DNA of 64,000 bases from Salvia splendens (taxonomy: Eukaryota > Streptophyta > Magnoliopsida > Lamiales > Lamiaceae). A program made the position numbers and the translations under genes. The DNA lies in contig NC_056042.1 of the NCBI RefSeq assembly GCF_004379255.2, positions 30,359,928 through 30,423,927 of the forward strand. The letters are read 5' to 3'. The notes below the pieces were generated by a model that was not told the DNA's origin, ran no database searches, and saw only the letters and a list, made by a program, of their open reading frames with translations. Numbering within the stretch: the first letter of the stretch is position 1; each line of letters begins with the position of its first letter. This document shows positions 23,500 to 33,643 of the stretch, in pieces.

Positions 23500-23628
23500 T
23501 ACTAACCGCCGAACCGGCCCAGAACCGGCGGTTTTGAACCGCCTCGTGAACCGGCGGTTTTTTGAACCGGAACCGGAACCGCTGGTTCATGACCGGATCC
23601 GGCAGTTTCCGACCCGTGTGCATGCCTA
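23500..23628. mobile_element. hAT subterminal region and right end
   Basis: Dense copies of GAACCGGCGGTTT, GGAACCGG and related motifs run up to GTGTGCATGCCTAG. Clustered subterminal motifs ending in such a string are usual for plant Ac-like hAT elements. Placement after the transposase remnant fits a right terminus. No left partner or 8-bp duplication was found. Confidence 0.5.
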
Positions 23629-23769
23629 GTTGTGTCGGAGAATAAAATCGCTTTAATGATCACATTTGATGAACTCCAGTTTCCTCCACAACATGAACTA
23701 CTAATCTACATCTTCCATCAAAACTAACAATTAATTAATTCAGCATACTCATACAGCCCCCAATCACAA

Positions 23770-23834
23770 TTATATACACACTAAATAAACCTTATGGATC
23801 ACAATTTTCTGCAGCTTGAAATTCTTGATCAGTC
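23770..23834 (-). other. orphaned second coding exon of RL paralog 2
   Basis: On the minus strand an AACAG acceptor is followed by codons that, spliced to the donor at 23918, stay in the RL frame and read GLIKNFKLQ. This is the family's conserved tail. The upstream TAATAA in exon 1 stops translation before it, so this stretch is now 3' untranslated sequence. Confidence 0.7.
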
Positions 23835-23922
23835 CTGTTACACACAAACAAAATTGATGCAGAGTTAAAATCAGAGTCATTGTATTTTTTTAGCATATTA
23901 AAATTCGTGTGAGTGTACCTTA

Positions 23923-24168
23923 TTATCGGCCGTTGCGGGCGGCCCTGTAGTTGGGGATGGGCACTTGATCGGTCTCGATGTTGTTAATGTCCCTCTCTAG
24001 GGCCTCGTAGTGGCGCCGCACTTCCTCGGCGGATTTCCCGCCCCCGACTGCTCGGGCGATGTTGTGCCACCGGTCGGGGGTGTCCCTATCGTACTTGGCT
24101 AGGGCCGCCTCAAATTGCTTGTTTTGCTTGCTACTCCATGATGAGGATGTCATTGAGCTTGATGCCAT
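23923..24168 (-). CDS. RL: RADIALIS-like MYB/SANT protein (paralog 2), shortened
   Basis: The minus-strand frame gives 81 residues: Ser-rich N-terminus, one SANT repeat at about 10-60 (W11, W34, VRRHYEAL), then IPNYR and a stop after RNGR. It shares about three quarters of its residues with paralog 1, so the pair are duplicates now 21 kb apart with the Copia complex between them. Two consecutive stop codons (TAATAA) sit one base before a good GT donor, and they remove the usual K(N)LKLQ tail. The SANT domain is intact, so the protein may still work as a small MYB antagonist. Confidence 0.88.
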   Translation of the reverse strand: MASSSMTSSSWSSKQNKQFEAALAKYDRDTPDRWHNIARAVGGGKSAEEVRRHYEALERDINNIETDQVPIPNYRAARNGR

Positions 24169-24251
24169 TTCAGAGAAATACAGAGAGAGAACAAATGTGT
24201 AATGTGTTCGTGTGTGTGGGGTGAGATGTGAGAGATTTTGTAGGGGGCGAG

Positions 24252-24259
24252 TTTAAATA
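24252..24259 (-). promoter_or_regulatory. TATA-like box of RL paralog 2
   Basis: TATTTAAA on the minus strand lies about 85 bp upstream of the start codon. A similar box stands upstream of paralog 1. Confidence 0.5.
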
Positions 24260-24687
24260 CCCAAAAAAGGTGATTCTTTGGAACAAGTTGAGGAATATAT
24301 TTTCATTATCTTTGATTTTCTTCTTTATTACTATTTCTCTATCAGCTGAAATGGTTTGGGGAATATGTGATTCGCATGCTCAAAGGTCGCAAACACCAAC
24401 TAATTACAGACCACAAAGGGATTGATGAATTCTTGGGGGAAATAGCATACACCATTTCGTCCCCTAATTCCAAGACTACACGATACTCTTGAACAAATAT
24501 GTACATGAAGAAATACTCTTTTCAATGCAGCAATTCATGTACGATTTTTTTTTTCAAAAAAACATTTAAGACTTTGTTCGATACCATGAAATTGAGAATG
24601 TGGAATTAAAAATTGAGCCTTCAATTCCAAATTGGAAGTCTAGATTTTTCATTTAGGATTACATATATGCATAATGCACGCCAATTT

Positions 24688-24703
24688 GGGGGGGGGGGGG
24701 GGG
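24688..24703. repeat. G homopolymer (16 bases)
   Basis: A run of 16 G. Length in the real genome is uncertain because such runs are error-prone in sequencing. Confidence 0.9.
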
Positions 24704-24823
24704 AGGACTGATCAAACCAACATGCGCGACCCAATTTTAAAACATAGATTTACTTAGACTAATATAACCTATGCTTTTTTATTCCTCCAACAATAGGTGA
24801 ACTTTCAATTTATACTCTGTTTC

Positions 24824-24826
<3 letters not shown>

Positions 24827-24882
<56 letters not shown>
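24827..24882. repeat. AT dinucleotide microsatellite
   Basis: About 28 AT units in spacer DNA directly before a Harbinger element. Confidence 0.95.
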
Positions 24883-24888
<6 letters not shown>

Positions 24889-24925
24889 TTTTGAATGTGT
24901 GGCGGTTAAATGCGGCTGACTTTTA

Positions 24926-26975
24926 GGGCATCCGCAGTGGTGCAGATGTCCCGGCGGAATTCCCCACAGAATTTCCACTGCCACGTCATAAGGACTTCCC
25001 ACTGCTCTGCCACGTCATACGGAATTCTCTTTGCACAGTGGCGGAATTCCCCTGCGGAATTCCCGATGGAATTCCCACATAAAAAAATATCACAAATTCA
25101 CAAATTAACCAATTTGCGGAAGTAAAGAATTTACGGAATTAAAATTTCGACAAGAATACGGAGAAAACGAACACACGTTATTTTAAAAAAAAACATACTT
25201 CATTAAAAAAAAAATTAATTTTAAAAAAGTACATTATTTTTAAAATAAAAACCGGCTCCTCACTCCTGGATTCCTCGCCGCCGGTTCCCTCGTCGTCCCC
25301 GCCGCCGCCCCTCTCACTGTCACCGCCGCCGCCACCCTCGCTGTCGTTATCCGGTATCGCGTCGAACCCAAGTCGCGGCGCATACTGTTGAGGAGGGGTC
25401 TAAGCTTCCGCTTGTAGTGGGGGCCGCTCGTCGAGCGCCATTCCTGCATCGCACGTAACAAGGCGTCGTGTGTGGCGATGCGGGCATAGGAGGGGTTCTC
25501 GGGATCCGGCTCTTTCTGGGTGGGTGCTGCCGATTGGGCCTCAGCGGAGGCGGATCCGCTGGGACTTCCCCTCGACAAACGCACCGCGACCCTTTGCCCA
25601 ATCGGGCGACGACGGCGGGAGGAGGATGTGGGAGTGGGGAACTTTGAATCGGCGGGGGGAGTTCAGTGGAACCGGCACTGCTGTTGTAATCTCCGGATGC
25701 GCTGATCCTCGTCCGCTTCGGCCAGCCGGATTCCACACCCGCACTGAACTTGGGCGAATACTGCACCGCGAGATACACATCCCAATATTTGAATTCCCCG
25801 AAGCCTTTTTCAGAGTCGGGGAACTGCTGGTGAGACAACAGCTTCACATCCTCGGCGGACAAGCCGCTGGTTGCCGAGCGGAGGTTGTTTGTGTAAATAC
25901 CGGCAAATCGGCTGAGCGGCTTCTTCAATCGATCCCACTGTTTCCAGCATTGCTCCGAGTTGTGGGGCTTCCCCGCCGCTGGTTTGAACTGGATGTAGCT
26001 CTGGCTAATGCGCCACCACATCCGGTCGATGTGCTGGTTCGCCCCGACGTATGAATCCTCAACCACACTGATCCACGCCTTCGCTAGCGCGACGCACTCG
26101 TCCGAGCTCCAGATGGTCCGCTTGGTTCCGCTGGATCCCTCCTCCACGTCAGCAGCGTACGTCGGGACGCCCCGTCCCCTGCCCCTCCCTCGCCCTGGCC
26201 TCCCCCTCCTCTCTGTCGCCGGCGGAGTCTCCCGGGTCAGAGAAAGGCCCAACTCATCGAACGAGAACGTGTCGACGCCAGCGAACTGAGTGTCGAGAGG
26301 AGGACTCACCGGGTTGTCCGTCGACAGTAAATCCATAAAGGGCAGATAGACGTTGTCCACCGGCGATTGGGGGACCGGCGGCCTACTCCCCCCCGAAGCG
26401 CCAGGCGATCCATGCATCATCTCGGGCATCATCATCCCCGGCATCTGGGGCATCATCCCCGGCATCTGGGGAATCATCCCATACCACTGTGGGTACATGT
26501 TGTAGTACCCCGACATCATGCCCGATGGCATTTGAGATTGGGGCAGCATCCCCGGAATTTGGGACATCGACTGGGAAAATTGCTTACTCCCGCCGATGGG
26601 AAAATGCGGCACCGGTGAATCGCTCGAGGCGGGAGAAGAATCGCTATCGTGGTGTTCCATTGATGATTCGAAAGAAAGGTATTTAGAGAGAGAGATACTC
26701 GTTAAAACAAGTGGTGCGAATGAAATGAAGTTCAACGGGATGTATTTATACAAAATCAAAAAAAAAATAATGCAAAGGCCGGAATTCCGTGCGGAATTCC
26801 GTGACAGTCCACGCAATGGCGGACGTCAGGACGGAATTCCGCGGAAGGCCGCGAACCTGCGACGTCCTATTCCGAATTCCGTATCCGCGCGTGTGTGGCC
26901 TAATGGCGGACGTCCGCCATGGAATTCCGCCACGTCCGTGGGAATTCCGCATCGAGTCCGCCATTGCGGATGCTC
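24926..26975 (-). mobile_element. Harbinger-type element, ORF1 only (second family)
   Basis: A 2050-bp element starts GGGCATCCGCAGTGG and ends CCATTGCGGATGCTC, flanked by TTA at 24923-24925 and 26976-26978. Both ends are rich in GGAATTCC and GCGGAATTCCG motifs, likely subterminal binding sites. It carries one MYB-like gene and no transposase. Its family differs from the 7.7-kb and 29.1-kb copies. Confidence 0.8.
25240..26660 (-). pseudogene. Harbinger ORF1, MYB/SANT-like, one frameshift
   Basis: The protein starts MEHHDSDSSPASSDSPVPHF at 26660. It continues with a Met/Pro/Gly-rich repeat region (IPQMPGMMPQMPGMM), an RGRPGRGRGRGRG stretch, and a SANT/trihelix domain (TIWSSDECVALAKAWISV, WWRISQSYIQF, EQCWKQWDRLKKPLSRFAG). 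It loses frame in a C6 run near 25655; the expected C-terminal part (SYARIATHDALLRAMQEW) lies in the next frame down to 25240. Apart from this one-base change the gene looks whole, so the break is young or a sequencing error. Confidence 0.75.
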
Positions 26976-26978
26976 TTA

Positions 26979-27966
26979 ACTGAAATCGCGCGACATTGAA
27001 AATATTAGAAATTGTCAAATTGAGAATTAAATTCTTGTATTTGATGTAAAAACAACATTATTAATTTCAAAAGTAAAAAATAACCAATTGTATGATCATT
27101 GCATTCTTCGTATTCCTCAACTTTTATTACTATTAGAACTTTAAATATACTCTACTACATAATGGTTAAATTTTTATAGTAATTTCTAACAAATATTGGC
27201 TTAAATTATACGGATAAGGTAACTTTTCTATGAATTCTTGAAAAGTTGTTTCTCTGTCTTTTTTCACAATATATCATCATCATCATGTGCAAGTGGATAT
27301 TAATTCGGAACTCTAACCAGCTAGTGGGATTAGATCCCTCGAATATGAAGCCCCTACTTGTTAATTTTAAATGCACGGATATTCTTAATTTACTTTAATT
27401 TGTGGGATTATGATGCTTTGGCTACGCACATATAATATTTTAATGAATGTTTCAACTTTTATTAGATTCATAATGTCCGACAAGTTGCACTTCTATTTAA
27501 TTAATCTCTCCATGTATAGAGAAGTAGTAGTACTATATTTAAGTCCAAAACAAATCTCAGGTCTGTGCCTAAAACCGATTGAGATAGTATACATAATTAG
27601 ATAAAATCTTAGAAGAAAAAACATACTAGAGAATATTATAAACAAATATTAATACTAATGTAAATGGAAGACTTCCATTGATTTTAGTTTGAATATACAT
27701 ATGCCAAATTATAGTTCACCACTTGATTGGAATCAATTTTCCAGCTAGATCTTTATTTCACAATCACTCTATTTTAAAAGAATCAATTCGTAATCGTACT
27801 AAATCATTTCGACCAGCAATATTGCTTTTTAAAACGATGGAATGGGAATGGTACATGATCACCTGCAATTATATATTCCCACTTCTTTTCGAAAGAAATT
27901 TGACCGAATCACCCACGTCATCTTAAAAGTTAAAATCATGGGCATGTAAATAACATCCTTATTAAC
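26979..27966. other. AT-rich spacer, no gene seen
   Basis: About 1 kb without coding signal between two Harbinger-type elements. No repeat ends recognised. Confidence 0.5.
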
Positions 27967-27969
27967 TAA

Positions 27970-28242
27970 GAGCATCTCCAATGCCGGCGTCAAAATCGCG
28001 ACGCCGATTTTTCGCCGACGCCGGTTCTGACGCCGAACCATTGGAACCGGCGTCGGCGAAATCGGCATCAAAATCGGTGTGGCCATGCCGATTCGCGCGA
28101 TGACGCCGGTTCCGACGCCGATCCTCACGGCGCCATTGTGGGTCCCGGATCGGCGTCAGATTTTATTTGTTATTTTTTTTCTTTTGAAAACACTATATAT
28201 ACGCGCTTTGAACGTCATTTTCATTCGCACCACTTGTTTTAA
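27970..28242 (+). mobile_element. truncated Harbinger-type MITE or promoter piece
   Basis: The left end GAGCATCTCCAATGCCGG follows a TAA. Inside are several ACGCCGG and GCGTCGG motifs. The piece stops at GCACCACTTGTTTTAA, where the foldback begins. The last 40 bases match the leader just upstream of the ORF1 start in the 24.9-kb element, so this is the 5' part of a related element. Confidence 0.6.
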
Positions 28243-29071
28243 GAGCATCTCCAGTAAGACTGGACATCAAATAGCCCTCACATAGCCTTCACACTGCCAC
28301 ATCATCAGCACTACAATTCTCCTGTCACATCAACTGGACATCAAATAGCCCTCACATAGCCTTCACACTACCTATCCACATCACTAATAACAATTATATA
28401 ATTTAATTTACACTCGTATCAACATACGGAATTTAATTTACGAGACAAATACATTTAAATTGAATAATACTATTAAAATTTCAAAAAGTACAATAATTTA
28501 AAAAAATACATTTAAAAAAATTACATTTAAAAAATTACATAAATTTACATAAAAACTAACGCCTTACAATCCTCCGCGCCCACAACTCTTCAACTAAATC
28601 CTTTTGGAGTCGAATATGAGCCTCCGTCTGACGCATGTCGGCATGTGCTTGGAGAAAGGAGTAACACATGCCGACATGCGTCAGATGGAGGCTCATATTC
28701 GACTCCAAAAGGATTTAGTTGAAGAGTTGTGGGCGCGGAGGATTGCAAGGCGTTAGTTTTTATGTAAATTTATGTAATTTTTTTAAATGTAATTTTTTTA
28801 AATGTATTTTTTTTAAATTATTGTACTTTTTAAAATTTTAATAGTATTATTCAATTTAAATGTATTTGTCTCGTAAATTAAATTCCGTATGTTGATACGA
28901 GTGTAAATTAAATTATATAATTGTTATTAGTGATGTGGATAGGTAGTGTGAAGGCTATGTGAGGGCTATTTGATGTCCAGTTGATGTGGCAGGAGAATTG
29001 TAGTGCTGATGATGTGGCAGTGTGAAGGCTATGTGAGGGCTATTTGACGTCCAGTCTTACTGGAGATGCTC
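28243..29071. mobile_element. 829-bp foldback element, near-perfect hairpin
   Basis: Left arm 28243-28647 and right arm 28665-29071 are almost exact reverse complements around a 17-base loop. The ends are GAGCATCTCC and GGAGATGCTC, flanked by TAA at 28240-28242 and 29072-29074, as in Harbinger-type elements. A transcript would fold into a stem of about 400 bp, a good source of small RNAs. Confidence 0.88.
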
Positions 29072-29100
29072 TAAGGGAGAACTACATCAAAAGTCTCTAA

Positions 29101-31058
29101 GGCCATCCACAACGCTGTTCCTATACTGTTCCTTAAACCACTATTTGAGGGCCCCACTGTACTTTTTTACTCCATTCCTTAACTAAGGAACGGAACCTGC
29201 AACCCTCCGTTCCTTAACCGTTCCTTAACCGTTCCTTAAATTACTATTCATTCAATTTCATTTTTTTTATTTCCAACCCAATTCAATTTAAATAAACACA
29301 CTTTAATAAAAAATAAACACACTTTATTAAAAAACACACAACATTAAAAACAAATTCAACTTAAACTTAAAAAAAATAAAAAAGCACACAATTAAAATCC
29401 TAAAAAAATAAAAAACACAAAATAAAAAACACACAATTAAACGTGGGAAAATAAAAAAACTACTCTGCCGGCGAATCATCCTCCGGAGGCGGTCGAGGTT
29501 TAGGGGGGGGAGGAAGACCAAGTAGTCCTGCCATATGCACAATTCCGTTCCACCAGGCCGTGAATTGGGCGTACGAGAAGCGGGAAGTATCCGCCATTGT
29601 GGCGGTTATGTACGCCACCATAAGTGTGTCCGAGCCTCCCCGCGAGCCCGATCCCGAGGCCGACTGGCTTGATTCGCCTCGGCCCTTCCTCGCTCTAGCC
29701 GCCTTCGCCGCCTTCGTCCCTTGCTGCCGACGGCTCCCACGGCTGGATCCCCCGTATTCGTCGGGCGTTGGATCCCCCGTACCCCCAAACACCTGCGGTT
29801 CACCCTCGCTGGCCTCACCGGTGTCACCAGACGAGTAGTTGCCGCTCGTCGTGTGCTTCGTGTGCTTTGAGGTTGAGCCCGAGCTCGAGCGGACACCGCC
29901 GGCCCACCATTCCTCGTCCTTGACGAGCTGCCAAATATCAACATATTTGAATTGTAGACCGATGTCCTGGTAGAAGACGCGCAAAGCCGCCCTCAGAATG
30001 TCGGCGCCCGAAGCTCCGCTTTGGTAGTTCGCCGCTTCGGCCGAGTAGATGCCGCAAAATTTTTTGACCCGTGCGTCGACTCGGCCAAAGTGAGCACGGA
30101 GCATTATATATTTGCGCTTCCGGGCCCCTTTCGGCTTAGTCTGGTGGTAGACATCACGGACCTTTTCCTAGAAGCACTTGGCGGCTTGTTGGTTCCCGAC
30201 GATGGGATCGTACGAGACGGTGAGCCAGGCGGTGTACACCGCCTTAGTTTCTTCGTTGTTGTACGGATGTCGGCCCAGATCCTCCAGTTCCTCCTCCTCC
30301 TCGGGTGCCTAAGACGCAGCCCTAGAGCTTCCACCGCCTCGGCTTCCTCCCTGGGTGGGTTCAACGGGGATATCCTCCCGAATCTAGGACAAACCCTGAG
30401 AAAGCCGCGAGCCGAATGGTCGAGCGTAGGCATCCACATCGAAAGTGGGTGGTTGGTACCCACCCGGCGTCGCCGACCCTGGGTGCCCGGCGTCGACGAC
30501 CCGAAACCACCAAGTGTGTTGTACATGGTCTCCCAATCACCGAACGCGTTGAGATCCCACCCACCGGAGCCGCCACCGCCGTAATTCCCGTCGCCGGACA
30601 TTTTGTGAAGGAGATTGAAATAGAAAATTGGAGAGGAATTGATGTTGGTTTAGGAAGAGTAGATGTGTAGTTGTGTGTGAAATGTAATAAATTAGGTGTA
30701 TTTATAGAATAAGAAAATAAAAATAAAAATAAAAAAATTAAAAAAAGTTAAAAAAACGGTAATATTACCGTTAAAATTTTTTTTAAAAAAATCAATTTTT
30801 TAAAAAAAATATTAATTATTGCGTCATCGCTGACGTGTCCCACTCGCGGGCCGGCGAGTGGGAAGCACGCACGAAGCGGGGAGCGCCACGTCGCCCCAGC
30901 GCGTGGCGGCACAAGCCGTGCCGCGTTCCGTGCCGTCGGCACTCGGCACGGAATGGGAACGGAATGGGAGCGGAATGGTGCACCGCAACGCGTTCCGCGG
31001 CGAAACCGTTCCGGCGGAACGGCACGCGGAACGCCGGCGGCACGCTTTGCGGGTGCCC
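29101..31058 (-). mobile_element. Harbinger-type element, ORF1 only (copy 2)
   Basis: A 1958-bp element starts GGCCATCCACAACGCTG and ends CTTTGCGGGTGCCC, flanked by TAA at 29098-29100 and 31059-31061. It is colinear with the copy at 7663-9648 but inserted in a different place. It also lacks transposase. Confidence 0.8.
29460..30601 (-). pseudogene. Harbinger ORF1, MYB/SANT-like (copy 2)
   Basis: Begins MSGDGNYGGGGSGGWDLNAF at 30601 and ends PPPEDDSPAE at 29460. The region KKFCGIYSAEAANYQSGASG to VDIWQLVKDEEWW is open and cleaner than in copy 1. Stops interrupt the middle: TGG to TAG in the KCFWEKVRDV motif near 30168, and frameshifts near 30420. No complete product. Confidence 0.75.
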
Positions 31059-31718
31059 TAATATTTCTGTTTGTGACACTGCAGCTCCCTAATAAAAAAA
31101 AATATCGCCGAAAGACTCTAGCGTTTAACATAATCACATATCTTGTTTTTTGTAGCCAATTTTCGGACCAAAATGCCCAAATAGCTTAAAGGGCAATTTA
31201 GTTAGATGACCACCAACTTGCACACTTACTCTCTGCACACCTGCAGACTTATTTCCTATGATGCACATTTCAATTGTCAATTTATCTCTCTTCAATTCAT
31301 TTCTCTCAAATTTGAGAGTTTTTGTTCTCATTTTCTATGGTTGTTTTAGTTTGCTTACCTTCATCTTAGAGAGAATTTACTGATAACTAAAACCACCGGT
31401 TCTTATTCTATAGTATTCGCATAGGTGCAATGACGGACCCAGGTGGGGTCGGCCAACCCACCGCCGGTCCGTGAGTGCCTCCAAGAAGGCTCCGAGAAAT
31501 GGCCATCGACCCATGGATGCTCCGGCACCGACCCCACACTATGGCTGCTTCGTCTCCATGGAAGATGAATGAGGAAGATAATTAAAGGAATAGGGAGTAG
31601 AGAACAAGGTGAATTAGTTTCAGAAAAGATGAGAGATTCTTGAGAAATTGAAAATGAAGACAAGTCTTGGAAAGAAAAAAACCGAGAAGAGAGCGGCGCG
31701 TCGATGTTGTTTTGTTTA

Positions 31719-32083
31719 GAGCATCCACAATGGCGCCCGTCCAGGCGGACGTCCGGTCGGCGTGCCGGAGTTCCGCGCGAGACGTCCGCCATTGCGCAGT
31801 GGTGACGCGGATACGGACGTCCACTGCGGACACCGGAGTTCCGCGGCTTTCCCGGGACGTCCGCACCGCTATTGCGTTGACCCCACGGACGTCCCGATTA
31901 TTTTATATTTTTTTCAAAAATTCTATAAATACGCCGGGATGTCCTTGGGGATGTCCGCCACTGTGCAGTGGGAAGTCCTTATGACGTGGCAATGCAGTGG
32001 GAAGTCCTTATGACGTGACAGGAGGTGTTTTTGGGATGTCCGCGAGGATGTCCGCCGGGACATCCGCACCACTGTGGATGCTC
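31719..32083. mobile_element. Harbinger-type MITE
   Basis: A 365-bp non-coding element starts GAGCATCCACAATGG and ends CCACTGTGGATGCTC, flanked by TTA at 31716-31718 and 32084-32086. It contains repeated GGACGTCCG and GGGATGTCCG motifs and a copy of GCAGTGGGAAGTCCTTATGA repeated in tandem. Confidence 0.8.
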
Positions 32084-32536
32084 TTAAGGAAACCTAATTG
32101 ACTTTTTTTTAGGTGATGAATGCATTTTACTATATTTTACTCTTTCTTTCTTAAATTTATGTACATAATAGGATTACTTGTACAATTTGATGTAGTCTAA
32201 GTAAATTGAAAATGTATAAATTACAAAATAAAATTGTTAATTAGTAAGTATTACGCATTAATTTGATTTGATTTTCAATTTTATTTTTATGTATAGTTAA
32301 AAATAACAACAATATTTGTCAAATTACAAATAAAATTTAAAGACATAATAGGAAATTAAAAAAAGCATAATTATAATAATAAAAATTATAAAAACAAAGT
32401 ACAAAACATATCTCAGAATACTAAAATACTAATATCACGGCCTAAATAATTTCAAAATATGAATACTTGTAGTAATTACCGTGCCTAACAAAAGATAATA
32501 CAATAGGAGTATTAATATTAAGTTTTTTTAAGGAGG

Positions 32537-33010
32537 ATCGACGGTGGTTCCCCACCTACCCCCGAAGTGACTCGGATCCCGGATCGACGGTGGTTCCCCC
32601 CACCTACTCCCGAAGTGACTCGGACCCCCGGCCTAACGGTCGGAGGTGAAGCGTCTTATCACCGAGACGCGCTTCGTTGTCTCCTTGGGAGCAAACGAGT
32701 CAACTTTTCGACCCCAGAACTGGTACACGGCATAGTCAACTGTCACCCCCAAGGTTGGGTACCAACGAGTCAACCTGTCCCCACCTACCCCCGAAGTGAC
32801 TCGGATCCCGGATCGACGGTGGTTCCCCACCTACTCCCGAAGTGACTCGGACCCCCGGCCTAACGGTCGGAGGTGAAGCGTCTTACCACCGAGACGCGCT
32901 TCGTTGTCCCCTTGGGAGCAAACGAGTCAACTTTCCGACCCCAGAACTGGTACACGGCATAGTCAACTGTCACCCCCAAGGTTGGGTACCAACGAGTCAA
33001 CCTGCCGACC
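32537..33010. repeat. tandem repeat, unit about 240-270 bp
   Basis: GATCGACGGTGGTTCCCC, then CACCTACTCCCGAAGTGACT and CGGCCTAACGGTCGGAGG, recur in order: two long units plus partial units on both sides. The GC content is far above the neighbouring DNA. No coding function is seen. It could be a degenerate retroelement piece. Confidence 0.75.
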
Positions 33011-33643
33011 CCAGAACTGGTACACGGCTTATCGACTGTCACCCCAAGGGAAATTAATCCCAAGATGCGCCTCCCACGGGTCGAACACGTGACCTCGCGG
33101 TATCCTTGCCTCCCTCCTCAACCACTTGAGCTTGGGGGCTTGGATGAGTATTAATATTAAGTTGTAGGTGAAGGGTTGCTGGAAAAAGAAAAAGAAAAAG
33201 TCACCTTCACAAATCAGTTCTCTACTACTTATGTCAGGCACAATAAGGAACAGTCGCTGGAGAGCAGCATGCAGGTCGACATTGTCATCATTGTAAGGGT
33301 TTTGACCAATATGCCCTTTTGGGGCTTAAGGGTGTTTTAGACAGAAAAAATATGATCCGTGATTATATTTAACGTTAGAGTCTTCTGGGGATATTTTTTT
33401 GTTAGGGACATGCAGTGTCACAAACGGAAACATTATGGACTTTTGATGTAGTTCACTTTATAACTAATTGGATCAAAGTTCATGATTTTAGTGATCAATA
33501 TCCTCTAAATAATTATTGGTAGCCTTAAACAAATCCATTGGGTTTATATTCATTTATTTGAATAACAATATTTATGATAAGAATAACAATTCTGTGGACG
33601 GATGTAGTTTTATTCATGTAACATGTTATAAAAATATTCTAAA

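Noticed and set aside
28243..29071. CRISPR-like or miRNA gene interpretation of the hairpin
   Set aside because: There is one large inverted repeat with transposon termini and TAA duplications, not spaced direct repeats, and the stem is far longer than a miRNA precursor.
30835..31189. Open frames at the right end of Harbinger copy 2
   Set aside because: Same reason: subterminal GC-rich repeats, no conserved protein.
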